Positions 17,861 through 26,590 of a stretch of 36,434 bases of DNA are shown piece by piece. The notes under the pieces are model-generated. The model had not been told where the DNA came from, searched no databases, and worked only from the letters and a program-made list of their open reading frames with translations. Both the position numbers and the translations under genes were made by a program. How positions within the stretch are numbered: position 1 is the stretch's first letter; each line of letters opens with the position of its first letter. Source of the stretch: Mesotoga infera (GTDB lineage: Bacteria > Thermotogota > Thermotogae > Petrotogales > Kosmotogaceae); NCBI GenBank assembly GCA_011045915.1, contig DSBT01000082.1:1-36434 (forward strand). The letters are read 5' to 3'.

Positions 17861-18820
17861 TCATTTCCTCCCATTCTGATAAAAGTGCATTTCCACGACG
17901 ACCCCTTTTCCTGCTTCAGAGACCACAACCATCTTGTCCGAATATCTCCTCATGTTTGGCAGACCCATTCCAGCACCAAAACCAAGTTCACGAACATGAT
18001 CTGAAGCAGTTGAGAACCCTTCCTTCATCGCCTGTTCAACATTATCTATTCCTCTTCCATAATCCTCAACCCTTACTCTAGCAACGTCTTCATCGTACCA
18101 GGCAAAGATGTACCCTTCACTTCCGCTATGGATCACAACATTGACTTCAGCTTCGTAACAAGCAATCGAAACCCTTCTTATGAGGGTATCATCGTCTGTC
18201 AATGTCTTCAAATAACTCTTTAGCTTGGCAGACCCGACTCCCGCCGTGTCAATATCGGTATAATCAATGTGGTAGACGAAATCTGCACTGGTTTTTTCAA
18301 CATAGTCACCTGAAATCAAAGACTTGTCAAACCAGTCAACGCTTCTTTCCAGCACTTCTCTTCTTCTCGTATCGTGAACGTAAATAAGCCTAAATTTGTC
18401 AAGAATCGCCCCGATTATGTCCTTCTTGGAAATTATGCCGAGAAGCTTTCCGTTAGAATCCACCACCGGAAATCTTCCGTACCTGTAACGGTTGAATCGC
18501 TCGATTAGCATCTCGAGATTAGTCTCCGGTGAGAAAGTTATTAGGTCTCTGGTCATGTGCTTTTCTATTGGATCTGTAATGTAGTTACCTTCCAGAGCAA
18601 CAATTATATCTTCTATGCTGACTATTCCTTCAAGCTGATTGTCAACATCGGTAATGGGGACACCCGAAATCTTACAGATTCTCATGAGTTCCTTAGCCTG
18701 CCACATCGTTCTATCTTTAGTGAGAGTTACAACGCTTCTTATCATTATGTCTTCTGCCGTAATATCGGCGAACAATCCCCTCAGTTTGTCAAGAAGCTCA
18801 TCAACATTTCTTTCAGCCAA
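17861..18820 (-). CDS. CBS-pair protein fused to an anti-sigma-type (RsbW-like) HATPase domain
   Basis: A soluble regulator with an adenosyl-sensing CBS pair at about residues 31-150 (motifs include ISGVPITD, GIVSIEDII, GRFPVVD and GIISKKDIIGAI). After a linker comes a GHKL domain of the RsbW/SpoIIAB type at about 215-315, with N-box EAEVNVVIHS, G1 DYGRGI and GAGMGLPNMRRYSD. The start is taken as TTG at 18820, 8 nt after GAGGAAGG. Upstream in-frame codons run deep inside the preceding DRTGG gene, which it overlaps by 8 nt. An RsbW-like kinase normally acts on an STAS anti-anti-sigma partner, but none is encoded nearby. The fusion suggests that adenine-nucleotide state controls the kinase domain. 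Confidence 0.8.
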   Translation of the reverse strand: MAERNVDELLDKLRGLFADITAEDIMIRSVVTLTKDRTMWQAKELMRICKISGVPITDVDNQLEGIVSIEDIIVALEGNYITDPIEKHMTRDLITFSPETNLEMLIERFNRYRYGRFPVVDSNGKLLGIISKKDIIGAILDKFRLIYVHDTRRREVLERSVDWFDKSLISGDYVEKTSADFVYHIDYTDIDTAGVGSAKLKSYLKTLTDDDTLIRRVSIACYEAEVNVVIHSGSEGYIFAWYDEDVARVRVEDYGRGIDNVEQAMKEGFSTASDHVRELGFGAGMGLPNMRRYSDKMVVVSEAGKGVVVEMHFYQNGRK

Positions 18821-19175
18821 GATGTTTGCCTTCCTCAAGAGAATCTCCGAGACCCTCTCTGAATAGAATCCCACAGGCTCTATACATCGACATCTTTGCA
18901 TGGACAAGGGGCATGTCGAGTTCCCGAGCAAGCTCAATAGTGGTCTCAGGAACATTCCTCTTCCTAATAATGACTACTGCTGCAGCTCCAACCACAGAAG
19001 CTGTTCTAACACATTGAGGAGAGTTCAAACCCGTCACTAGAATCATTCCGGGGCCTCCAAAAGCAAGTACGTCACTCATCAGGTCGGCCGCACCCACTGA
19101 CTCTATCTCAGGATCTTCATCTTTGATGATGAGAACTTCACATTCGAGTAACTGGATGATTTTAGATAACCTCAT
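18813..19175 (-). CDS. DRTGG-domain protein (first copy)
   Basis: A 120-residue protein with one DRTGG domain ([17 protein letters not shown] ... [14 protein letters not shown] ... [15 protein letters not shown]). The ATG at 19175 overlaps the thyX stop as ATGA, with GGAGG about 6 nt upstream. It lies first in the DRTGG, CBS-HATPase, DRTGG, PHP, HATPase run. It is similar in layout to the second DRTGG protein but clearly diverged, which suggests an old duplication and possibly a heterodimer. Family knowledge gives only a regulatory, ligand-binding role. Confidence 0.8.
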   Translation of the reverse strand: MRLSKIIQLLECEVLIIKDEDPEIESVGAADLMSDVLAFGGPGMILVTGLNSPQCVRTASVVGAAAVVIIRKRNVPETTIELARELDMPLVHAKMSMYRACGILFREGLGDSLEEGKHLG

Positions 19176-19864
19176 CCCCTAACCTCCTTGTTCAGAAGAT
19201 CACCCGCGTAGTTGTGCTGAATGAAGGCGTCAAACGTCACCGGACAACTTGTCTTCAGAATCTCTGCAATCGCGATTGCATACTGCTGGATTTCCACTTG
19301 AGCATGTGAATCTGCCCTCTGGTTGAGGAAGTTCATCATCGACCTGACGTTTATGGTCCAGTAAGCCTCTGTGTACATTGAAGTTGGTAGAACGACTCGC
19401 GCTACCTCTCTCGCAACCCCAATTTCGAGAAGCTTTGAATATGCGTCAAAGGAATTTTTATAGGCTTTGCTGATAATTTCGATCGCCGTGTTGTTCAGCT
19501 TCGTGTCGTCACTAACAACCGAACCCTGCCTGTTGTCTCTGTCGGGAGTCCTTATTTCGCTCGGCAGATACCACTCTTCAGAGAACTCTGTATATCTACC
19601 ACTCCGCTCGTTGATAGACGCGATCCTGTGACGGACAAGCTGTCTCATCACAAAAATTGGAAGTTTCAAATGAAACTTGAACACAATATGTTCAAAGGGC
19701 GAATGATGCCCGTTCTTCATCAAGTAATGGATAAGGCGATCGTCTCTTTCTTTGTTTGTTAAACCCTTGCCGTAGCTAGTTCTCGCAGCTTGGACCGCAG
19801 AATAGTCATCACCCATCTGATCCACTAGCTCAACAAAACCTTTATCTAGAACATCAATCCTCAT
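19172..19864 (-). CDS. thyX: Flavin-dependent thymidylate synthase ThyX
   Basis: Makes dTMP from dUMP using methylene-tetrahydrofolate, FAD and NADPH. The signature RHRX7S is intact at residues 78-88 ([11 protein letters not shown]), followed by GRY. Other ThyX features are the N-terminal AARTSYGKG segment, HHSPFEH at 53-59 and the late [15 protein letters not shown]. The ATG at 19864 follows GGAGG and overlaps the TPR gene by 11 nt. At 230 residues it is the usual length. It shares the operon with trmFO, the other enzyme here that uses methylene-tetrahydrofolate and FAD. Confidence 0.96.
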   Translation of the reverse strand: MRIDVLDKGFVELVDQMGDDYSAVQAARTSYGKGLTNKERDDRLIHYLMKNGHHSPFEHIVFKFHLKLPIFVMRQLVRHRIASINERSGRYTEFSEEWYLPSEIRTPDRDNRQGSVVSDDTKLNNTAIEIISKAYKNSFDAYSKLLEIGVAREVARVVLPTSMYTEAYWTINVRSMMNFLNQRADSHAQVEIQQYAIAIAEILKTSCPVTFDAFIQHNYAGDLLNKEVRG

Positions 19865-21026
19865 TGTTTCCTCCGTCTTCTCTCATTGCCTTCCGCTCTT
19901 GTGAACTCTTTCTCTTTCTACTAACGTATTCTAACAGAAAGAGTCCTACAACTACTACCACAGTCAGCGGAACCACTGTGACAAGTGCCAGCTCAAATAT
20001 CGCTCTTCTTCTTAACTCGCTCAAGGCCGACTTCACTTCAGTATCGAAATCCTCATAGCCACTCAGCTGTAGATAGAATCTCGCAAGATCGTAGTAGTCT
20101 CGATCCTTGGTCTTATAGTATGCCATTCCAAGATTTCTGATAGCTCGCGAATTGTTGGACCAGAATCTTACTGATTCTTGATATCGCTCAATGGCTCTGT
20201 CAAAATCGCCTTCTTCAAGTTTCAAGTCTCCAATTACCAAGGAGGCATTGGAAGCTAATCTAGGCGGAATCTTATTCAAATCAAGATCTTCAAGGATCTC
20301 AAAACCTGCCGCAGATTCTCCAGTTTCAATGTACGACATTGCAGCGTAGTATCTCGATAGAGGATCCTCTGATCCCAGCCTCACAAAATCGTCTATCACA
20401 AGTTCTTCTAGTCCTGACACAAATTCACTTTGTATCAGATCATCTCCAAGCAATCCCTCAATATTCTCAGAAAATATTCTCTCACGAATTTCCAGGAGTC
20501 TCTGGCCGTCCATTGAACCGCCGCTAGAATATAGCTCCAAAAGAGCTTTGTAAGGAAAATACTGACCGGGTCGGTCATCAATAAGCTCGTTGGCAGTCTC
20601 TTCTATCTGTCTCGCCGACCTGGGATCCCTTGTGTCGATCCAGTCGTAGAAGAAAGCTCTCAACGAAATCGCTTTGATCAGATCATCATTGCTCATAGTT
20701 GAATAAAGCATATTTAGTGCCGAGACAGTGGATACGAAAACCAGTTCTTCTACTATCTGTAGACCTTCCTGCAGCTGAGGAGAAAGAAGATTCACTTCAA
20801 GACCTGAATAGAGGTTGGTGAACCACACTTTGTAATTTGGTTGAATTGTCTCTCTATATTTGAGCCCGATTGCTATGGCCAGGAAGGCTTCTGCTTCCGG
20901 ATCATGACTATTTTGTGACTGCAATTCAACCAAGTACTCTTTCGAAAGGAGAAGGTCGATGTTGTCAATCGCAAAGACGAGAGCCAAAACGGTCAAAGTA
21001 ATCACAACTGCCACCAAACGCTTCAT
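19854..21026 (-). CDS. TPR-containing membrane protein with N- and C-terminal hydrophobic segments
   Basis: No specific family is recognised. The ATG at 21026 follows GGGGTGGGG and overlaps the manA stop (ATGA); a start at 21041 would sit inside that ribosome binding site. A hydrophobic segment at residues 4-19 may be a signal peptide or an anchor. The middle is helical, with tetratricopeptide-like repeats best seen in [15 protein letters not shown] and [20 protein letters not shown] at about residues 270-310. Another membrane helix lies near residues 345-365, then a basic, charged tail predicted to be cytoplasmic. The repeat region would face the periplasm. It may be a scaffold for envelope assembly given bamA in the same operon, but that is only contextual. 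Confidence 0.75.
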   Translation of the reverse strand: MKRLVAVVITLTVLALVFAIDNIDLLLSKEYLVELQSQNSHDPEAEAFLAIAIGLKYRETIQPNYKVWFTNLYSGLEVNLLSPQLQEGLQIVEELVFVSTVSALNMLYSTMSNDDLIKAISLRAFFYDWIDTRDPRSARQIEETANELIDDRPGQYFPYKALLELYSSGGSMDGQRLLEIRERIFSENIEGLLGDDLIQSEFVSGLEELVIDDFVRLGSEDPLSRYYAAMSYIETGESAAGFEILEDLDLNKIPPRLASNASLVIGDLKLEEGDFDRAIERYQESVRFWSNNSRAIRNLGMAYYKTKDRDYYDLARFYLQLSGYEDFDTEVKSALSELRRRAIFELALVTVVPLTVVVVVGLFLLEYVSRKRKSSQERKAMREDGGNNED

Positions 21027-21817
21027 ATAGCCCCACCCCAAAACGGACCAAGAGTAACCGCCAGAAACTCAGTCTCCATTTCCAACAGGTCATCAATAAC
21101 AACGTACAAAGTTGGCTTATCTCCGATTGTTATACAGATTCCCTTTCCGGAGAAAGAATCGGTCTTCTCGATTGAGAAATACTCCCACTCGAAATGATTC
21201 ATTTTCTTCTCAAGCTTGGGCATGAGCGAGGGTTTGCTAACATTCAACGCTCTATCGAGGTTTAGGTCCCGTCCCCTATTCCAGTCAAAGAGCCTGTAAG
21301 TAATATCGCTGTTCTGCTGAATCTCTATGAGCTTCGAACCGGGTCCTATTGCATGTACAATGCCGGCAGGCAGTGACAAGAGATCTCCTCGTCTCAGGCG
21401 AATGTAGTTCAGGTCTTCTTCTCTGACGTCAGGGAATGACTTTTCTCTTTCCTTCAGTCCTGCAAGAACCTGACCTTCGCCCAGGAAGTACCAGCACTCG
21501 CTTTTCCCCCAAGGCTCTCCTTCATAGATTTTAGCAAGTTCATCGTCAGGGTGGACCTGCACTGATAGCCATTCATTTGCAGAGATATACTTCACCATCA
21601 GTGGAAATCTCGGCAAAGCGTGTCCCACTAATTCCTCCACAATACTCTCTGGGTAAACTGTTGTTGAGTCCGCAGTCAAGCGCGTCTTCATGTCTTCAAT
21701 ATCAGACAGAAGCCAGACCTCACCAATGGGTTCCTTAGATGCAATCCCGTAAAGTCTGTTCAAGTTCCGGTTGCCCCACGGCCTTGGCGAAAAAACCGGC
21801 TGACTGATGAGAATCAT
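21023..21817 (-). CDS. manA: Class I mannose-6-phosphate isomerase
   Basis: Zinc-dependent cupin that interconverts fructose 6-phosphate and mannose 6-phosphate, feeding GDP-mannose and glycan synthesis. Type I PMI motifs are QVHPDDE at 87-93, GKSECWY at 104-110, PAGIVHAIG at 150-158 and EIQQNSDITYRLFDWNR at 165-181. At 264 residues it is shorter than the 300-320 typical of the bacterial form; the C-terminal beta domain is abbreviated. The ATG at 21817 overlaps the trmFO stop. Its product could supply the surface polysaccharide made by the genes at the start of this window, although it lies in a different operon. Confidence 0.9.
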   Translation of the reverse strand: MILISQPVFSPRPWGNRNLNRLYGIASKEPIGEVWLLSDIEDMKTRLTADSTTVYPESIVEELVGHALPRFPLMVKYISANEWLSVQVHPDDELAKIYEGEPWGKSECWYFLGEGQVLAGLKEREKSFPDVREEDLNYIRLRRGDLLSLPAGIVHAIGPGSKLIEIQQNSDITYRLFDWNRGRDLNLDRALNVSKPSLMPKLEKKMNHFEWEYFSIEKTDSFSGKGICITIGDKPTLYVVIDDLLEMETEFLAVTLGPFWGGAI

Positions 21818-23112
21818 CTCTCCACCCCTTCCAGGAAGCGCTGTATTTCCTCTTGCGCTCTAATTACCTTCACTCTGTTCTTTTCTCTTTTGTTCCTTAT
21901 CCTAATTTCGGGAAGCAAACCGAAATTTGCATACACAGGTTTCAGAGGACTTCTGCCCGAGACTGTGACATGCTGGATTAGTCCGCCTATCATAGTCTCA
22001 GTTGGGGGAATAAGGGTCCGGCAACCATGAACGAAACGATTCACATTCATCGCAACAATCCTACCGGAGACTATTGCCTCAACGTATCCCTCGAGGCCAC
22101 TGATCTGTCCTGCGAAGAACAGCCCCTTCTTGATTTTGGATTGTAAATCTTGCTTTAGAAGCCTCGGCGAGTCAAGAAATGTGTTTCTGTGCATTACACC
22201 GTACCTAACAATTTCAACGGCTCTCAGGGCGGGTATAAGCGAGAGTATTCTCTTCTGTTCATTCCACCTGAGTCTTGTTTGAAAACCCACAATGCCCAAC
22301 AAGGAACCAGAAACGTTTTCCTTCCTGAGTTGCACTACTGCATACGGTTCTTTACCTGTAACGGGCTCGATCAATCCGACAGGCTTCATAGGGCCGTATC
22401 TAAGCGCATCGATCCCGCTTCGAGCAATCTCTTCAAAAGGTTGACATCTTTCAAAGAGAAAACGATCCGAAAAATTCTCAACCTCTGCCACTTCCGCCAT
22501 CACCAGTTCTTTCCAAAACACCTCGTAATCCTCCCTGGAAAGCGGACAATTCACATAATCACCTTCTAATGCGTATCGATCCGCGACAAACGCCTGCGAA
22601 AAATCAACTGAGTCCGCCGCAACTATTGGAGCAACTGCATCAAAAAAGAAGAGCGAATCTCCAAACAACTCAGTAAGAAACTCTCCGAGACAACCAGAAG
22701 TTAGAGGGCCGGTACAGACGACATTGACCGAGTCATCCAGGGAAAGTGAACAGATCTCCTGTCTTTCAATTCTGATCAAAGGATGGTTTTCCATTCTATT
22801 GGAGACTTCTTCAGAAAATGTCTCCCGGTTCACTGCGAGCGCCTTCCCTGCAGGGACTCTGTGATGATGAGCAATCTGGAGAAGTCGGGATCCCAACTTA
22901 TATCCTTCTTCTTTAAGCAGACCCGATGCGTTTTCCAGTGATTCAGATTTTAACGAGTTACTGCAGACTAATTCAGCAAAGTTTCCCGTGTGATGAACCT
23001 CCGTATTCTTGGCAGGCCTCATCTCGTAAAGAACCACTTCATTCCCAAAATCGGCAAGGCTTAGCGCGGCTTCAGAACCGGCGAGTCCTCCCCCGATAAC
23101 ATTAATTCTCAC
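21814..23112 (-). CDS. trmFO: Folate- and FAD-dependent tRNA (uracil-54-C5)-methyltransferase TrmFO
   Basis: Methylates U54 of the tRNA T-loop using methylene-tetrahydrofolate and FAD. The GTG start at 23112 overlaps the glycosylase stop as GTGA. The dinucleotide-binding GGGLAGSEAA is at 7-16, the GidA-like MRP motif at 31-33 and the family cysteine in ELVCSNSLKS is Cys50. A second conserved cysteine lies in FERCQPFE. The KPVGL segment and the C-terminal GGLIQHV region support TrmFO rather than MnmG, which is about 620 residues against 432 here. It is linked to thyX and queH, giving this operon a tRNA-modification and folate theme. Confidence 0.95.
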   Translation of the reverse strand: MRINVIGGGLAGSEAALSLADFGNEVVLYEMRPAKNTEVHHTGNFAELVCSNSLKSESLENASGLLKEEGYKLGSRLLQIAHHHRVPAGKALAVNRETFSEEVSNRMENHPLIRIERQEICSLSLDDSVNVVCTGPLTSGCLGEFLTELFGDSLFFFDAVAPIVAADSVDFSQAFVADRYALEGDYVNCPLSREDYEVFWKELVMAEVAEVENFSDRFLFERCQPFEEIARSGIDALRYGPMKPVGLIEPVTGKEPYAVVQLRKENVSGSLLGIVGFQTRLRWNEQKRILSLIPALRAVEIVRYGVMHRNTFLDSPRLLKQDLQSKIKKGLFFAGQISGLEGYVEAIVSGRIVAMNVNRFVHGCRTLIPPTETMIGGLIQHVTVSGRSPLKPVYANFGLLPEIRIRNKREKNRVKVIRAQEEIQRFLEGVER

Positions 23113-24005
23113 TTAAGATCTCTTCCCAGTTTATGCGTTCTGTAATATCTGAAGAGTGCTTCTTGATAGTATCCTCCATACGGAGAAAATGAATCCATTC
23201 CAAACTGCATCAACTTCTTTGTGGAACCACAAAAGGCAAACAAATCCTTCATAACCCTGCTAATCCAAATATCAACTGGAAATGCACCAAGTTCGCCATA
23301 AGAAAAGAGAATTACGCAGCTTCCCACTTTGTAACCGATACCATCGTGTTTTGTCAGTTCTTCAAGCTTCTCTTCAACTGTCAAAGTTGAAAGCTCCGAA
23401 AAGTATGATTCTGTCTCTACTTTTGAGAAGAGCTTCAGGAGCCACGGAACTCTGAAGCCAATCTTCAGGCCGATTAAAGCTTCCTCCGAAATTCTCTTCA
23501 ACTGACTCAAAGAAGGAAAGGCATAGAAGCTTTCTCCACAGAAATCAATCCTGTTCTCAGGGAAGAGTTCAGATAATCTGTCGCTCATCCAGCGAATCAT
23601 TGGTATGCTGTTACGAGTTGAAAGGATGTATTCAACAACCATTTCAAATGAATCCTGTCTGAGAATACGTAGGCCAGAAGCTTCTGCCAGAGCCTTTTCA
23701 GAGACAGTTCTGACTTTCAGGTCGAAGGCTCGAAGTCTCCTTTCCAGAGTTGAATGAATCACATGCAGATCATCTTCAAGACCAAGATAGTACTCAATCC
23801 CCTGGTGGACGTCTCTTCCCAACAGAGATTCCGAAGAGGATCTCACTGTGATACCCTCTGAATCTTCTTTCAAGAAAATAACGGTATCACGAACGACACC
23901 CTTCCACCACTCTCCGTCCTTTAGCCAGCGAAAAGTCTGACCACAATCCAGCGTTGAATCAAGATCGATCTGTCGTCCTGTATTACGCAAGAAAAATTCA
24001 ATCAT
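23109..24005 (-). CDS. OGG1/AlkA-like HhH-GPD DNA glycosylase
   Basis: Probable 8-oxoguanine DNA glycosylase/AP lyase of the OGG1 type. The N-terminal domain has LDCGQTFRW (19-27), the OGG1 signature for the base-recognition domain, and LRQDSFEMVVEYILS (115-129) follows. The helix-hairpin-helix is at 217-230 (LTKHDGIGYKVGSC) with Lys226 in the catalytic lysine position. PVDIW at 243-247 supplies the catalytic Asp245. Presence of both Lys and Asp argues for a bifunctional glycosylase/lyase rather than monofunctional AlkA. At 298 residues it is close to OGG1 of clostridia and Thermotoga relatives. ATG at 24005 overlaps the upstream stop (ATGA). Confidence 0.87.
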   Translation of the reverse strand: MIEFFLRNTGRQIDLDSTLDCGQTFRWLKDGEWWKGVVRDTVIFLKEDSEGITVRSSSESLLGRDVHQGIEYYLGLEDDLHVIHSTLERRLRAFDLKVRTVSEKALAEASGLRILRQDSFEMVVEYILSTRNSIPMIRWMSDRLSELFPENRIDFCGESFYAFPSLSQLKRISEEALIGLKIGFRVPWLLKLFSKVETESYFSELSTLTVEEKLEELTKHDGIGYKVGSCVILFSYGELGAFPVDIWISRVMKDLFAFCGSTKKLMQFGMDSFSPYGGYYQEALFRYYRTHKLGRDLK

Positions 24006-24307
24006 AGATCGCCCTCATAGAGCTTTATTACTGTTCTTAAAAGCCTGTATGCATTGTCCTCAAGGAACTCTCCAAGCACCATCAAGTAGCACTTCTCTCT
24101 ACTATCTTCCAGATAAAGAGCGGTAATCTGGATTCCATCAACCACCGTTGAACTTCTTGAACCTGTGGCTTTCGAAAGAGCAAGAACAAGCTTAGGAACT
24201 TCGAAATCGATTTTTCCATCGTAAGGAACTCCATTCTCGTCCACAAGGCGAAAGATCATGCCGCACTCTTCTCCCAGTGTTCTGATCCTTTTAGCTAAAG
24301 CTTCCAT
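24002..24307 (-). CDS. Small protein of unknown function (101 residues)
   Basis: I do not recognise this family. The ATG at 24307 follows GAAGGAG and shares one base with the queH stop (TAATG). A start nine codons upstream lies inside queH and is rejected. The sequence has an N-terminal amphipathic helix (MEALAKRIRTLGEECG), a central strand-rich part (IFRLVDENGVPYDGKIDFEV), and a C-terminal helix rich in charged residues (DNAYRLLRTVIKLYEGDL). There is no signal peptide or membrane segment. It is tightly coupled to queH upstream and a DNA glycosylase downstream. Coding is supported by the flanking overlaps rather than by homology. Confidence 0.7.
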   Translation of the reverse strand: MEALAKRIRTLGEECGMIFRLVDENGVPYDGKIDFEVPKLVLALSKATGSRSSTVVDGIQITALYLEDSREKCYLMVLGEFLEDNAYRLLRTVIKLYEGDL

Positions 24308-25086
24308 TACTCCTTCTCCCTGATTATTCGGCAATTGTAGCTACCAGTCTTCAGCCATCTTCTGTCCCCAAGTTCCGCGTCTCGGATATCATCGAAAAGC
24401 GCGGAGGGTTTGACTATCGCAACTAACTTTTTCAAATCCGAAATCTCCTCGAGATGAATCCTGCTCCTAGGAATCACGCTACCTCTGAAATCCCATAGAT
24501 CGACGAATTTCTTGAAATCTTTCTCAAGCCTTTCGCGATCCTTTGAATCGGTGATCTCTCTCTTCCTTATTGCTTCATTTCTGCTGGGCAGACAACCGCA
24601 GTAATTCTGCCTGTAGACACCTTTTAGAAGATCTCTTAACTCATCTCTATCTGCTCTAAAATTGCCGGAAACAAACTCAATATCAAACTCTGCGGCCAGC
24701 TTCTCTCCTATCAGAGTCACTTGGGCGATTGACTTCATGGGACTTGCCAGAAGCGTTGTGGTGAAACTTGAAGCACCAATCGATTTTGCTAAAATAGCGG
24801 TCTTTCTAAGCCTGAGTTCTATACATTTTACGCATCTCATCCCGCCTTCCCGCTCGGCACCAAATGAATCTAGAACATCCGAGAAGTCTTCAGGAAAGTA
24901 ATATTGTTCCGGGAGATCAAGAGACATTTCTGCACATACCTTTCTCAAAGCATCGTATCTCCTGAGGAATTCTTCAACTGGAAAGATATTAGGATTATAG
25001 AAGAATAGCTCGGATTTTCTGAGTTCGGCTCTCTTAACAACAGCGCTCACAAGATCAGGCGCGCAGCAGACATGAAGTAGGTTCAA
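24307..25086 (-). CDS. queH: Epoxyqueuosine reductase QueH
   Basis: Reduces epoxyqueuosine to queuosine at position 34 of tRNA (DUF208 family, the non-cobalamin alternative to QueG). The TTG start at 25086 overlaps the ComEA-like stop (TTGA). Cysteines expected for the Fe-S and metal site are visible: Cys7-Cys8 in HVCCAPD, Cys85 and Cys88 in RCVKC, and Cys163/Cys165 in YCGC. At 259 residues it is slightly longer than the Thermotoga homologue as I recall it. No other queuosine genes (queA, tgt, queC-F) occur in the window, so they must lie elsewhere or the precursor is salvaged. Confidence 0.92.
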   Translation of the reverse strand: MNLLHVCCAPDLVSAVVKRAELRKSELFFYNPNIFPVEEFLRRYDALRKVCAEMSLDLPEQYYFPEDFSDVLDSFGAEREGGMRCVKCIELRLRKTAILAKSIGASSFTTTLLASPMKSIAQVTLIGEKLAAEFDIEFVSGNFRADRDELRDLLKGVYRQNYCGCLPSRNEAIRKREITDSKDRERLEKDFKKFVDLWDFRGSVIPRSRIHLEEISDLKKLVAIVKPSALFDDIRDAELGDRRWLKTGSYNCRIIREKE

Positions 25087-25853
25087 AATTCGATCAGCTC
25101 CTCAAGCCTTACAACAGTCTTTTCGCCAATGCCGCTAACCTTTGTCAGATCATCATATGAGCGAAATGGTCCGAAACTCTCCCTAAAATCAACAATTCTC
25201 TGGGCAATGGCTGGGCCGATGCCGGGTAGGCGGCAAAGCTCTTCCAAGTCAGCGGCGTTGATATTCACCTTCTTTGAACCTTCCTGTTTCTCACATTCAG
25301 GAAGGGGAAGAATGTGGGCCAGAACCTCACTAAGTATTGAGGGACCAATGCCCGGTATTTTTAGAAGATCTTCCTCATTATCTATCAATCCATTGAGTTC
25401 TCTAAATTCAATTATCGCGGCTGCTTTGGCTTCACCGATCCCTGGAATGCTTTGTAAGGCAATTGCATCGGCCGCGTTTATGTCAATTAAGGTAGCTCCA
25501 TGTGTTGATTCGGCAGACACACCTGAGACAGATACCATTTCTCTGAAAGCGTTTAATGTCTTCTCACCTATACCTCTTACCAGTAGAAGATCATCAACTG
25601 AACTGAATGAACCTACCGAGGTTCTGTAGTCTATAATCGCTTTGGCCTTTGCCGGACCAATTCCAGGAAGCAACTCAAGCTCCTTCCCGCTACAGGAGTT
25701 TAGATCAATCGGGAAATCTACGGACTCCTTTTGATCGACTCTATCTTCTTGAATCTCTGTCCCTCTATAACCCGTAAGTGCAACAAAGCCCATGAGAACA
25801 AGTACTAGAATCGATCCGGTTACCTGCAGCTCTTTAGCAGTTAGCTTTCTCAT
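25083..25853 (-). CDS. Membrane-anchored ComEA-like protein with three helix-hairpin-helix repeats
   Basis: DNA-binding protein of the ComEA type. An N-terminal membrane helix (about residues 11-27) precedes three tandem ComEA-style HhH units. Each has an INAAD/LNSC start and a (L/I)PGIG core plus a second GIG: units at about residues 50-108, 122-180 and 196-256. Most ComEA proteins carry a single unit of this kind. The ATG at 25853 overlaps the SPOR gene stop (ATGA). Roles could be DNA uptake, as in competence, or DNA binding at the envelope. No comEC or pilus gene is in the window, so competence is inferred only from the family. Confidence 0.88.
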   Translation of the reverse strand: MRKLTAKELQVTGSILVLVLMGFVALTGYRGTEIQEDRVDQKESVDFPIDLNSCSGKELELLPGIGPAKAKAIIDYRTSVGSFSSVDDLLLVRGIGEKTLNAFREMVSVSGVSAESTHGATLIDINAADAIALQSIPGIGEAKAAAIIEFRELNGLIDNEEDLLKIPGIGPSILSEVLAHILPLPECEKQEGSKKVNINAADLEELCRLPGIGPAIAQRIVDFRESFGPFRSYDDLTKVSGIGEKTVVRLEELIEF

Positions 25854-26590
25854 TTCAATTGCCTCGGAAATCTATCTGTGATGTTCCAGCCGGTTGTTCT
25901 CTGGAGAGCCTCGACATCAACTGTTGAAGAATACTCTCGTGCAGCTGTCGCATCAGGAAAAACTCCAAGAATCGCCGCATAGAATGTCCTTCCATCAGCA
26001 GTGACTGATTTATACACAAAAGCGGGAAACCCTGCACTCCTTAGGTCCATTACTTGCGGAGCAATTCCATCGGACACTGTATGAGAAACCAGCTGAATTC
26101 CGTATGCGGTTTTCGAATCATAGAGCCCAGCAAGAGGATTTTCACCCAGAAACATCACACCAAAACCGTCTCCCACTCTTGTAATGAAATACTTGCCGAG
26201 ACCCTTTTCCACGCACAACTTGAATGCAGTCCCTTCTTCCACAACCACGTATCCAAATTCCGAGCCTTCAGCCAGGAAGTCAAACGAGTTGATTATCAAC
26301 CTTCGGTAATCGAAAGTCTCAAGGAAGAAGTTCTGGGTTTCAGGAATTGGTATTGTCTCCCTAATGACCTGCGTGCCCGTTGGAAGACTTACGGGGTTCT
26401 CTTCCATTTCAGGCTGATCAACTATTGGAGAAAGAACCGAATTGCGGATTTCTTCAATTATGAGTTCCGATCTCTTGTTTTCTTCCCTGAGTACTATCGC
26501 GTAACCACCGAGCGTGAGAACTATCGCAGACAGACCAAGGACGACAACAATCAGAGCCTTCAAAACATAATCGTGCGATCCTTCATTCAT
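25850..26590 (-). CDS. Single-pass membrane protein with C-terminal SPOR-like domain
   Basis: A 246-residue protein with one membrane helix (about residues 10-32), a Glu/Pro-rich linker and a C-terminal SPOR-like fold. The last 80 residues carry YGIQLVSHTVSDGIAP, AGFPAFVYK and AAILGVFPDATAAREY, the alternating pattern of SPOR repeats that bind denuded peptidoglycan at division sites. ATG at 26590 is chosen because GGAG lies upstream and it overlaps the preceding stop (ATGA); an in-frame ATG at 26614 lies inside the upstream gene. A division role would fit the minC gene at the head of the operon, but the SPOR call rests on pattern only. Confidence 0.72.
   Translation of the reverse strand: MNEGSHDYVLKALIVVVLGLSAIVLTLGGYAIVLREENKRSELIIEEIRNSVLSPIVDQPEMEENPVSLPTGTQVIRETIPIPETQNFFLETFDYRRLIINSFDFLAEGSEFGYVVVEEGTAFKLCVEKGLGKYFITRVGDGFGVMFLGENPLAGLYDSKTAYGIQLVSHTVSDGIAPQVMDLRSAGFPAFVYKSVTADGRTFYAAILGVFPDATAAREYSSTVDVEALQRTTGWNITDRFPRQLK

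Noticed and set aside
25129-25629. A 166-codon open frame on the + strand opposite the ComEA-like gene.
   Set aside because: Ser/Pro-rich composition repeats with the period of the HhH units on the other strand, so it is an echo of those repeats.
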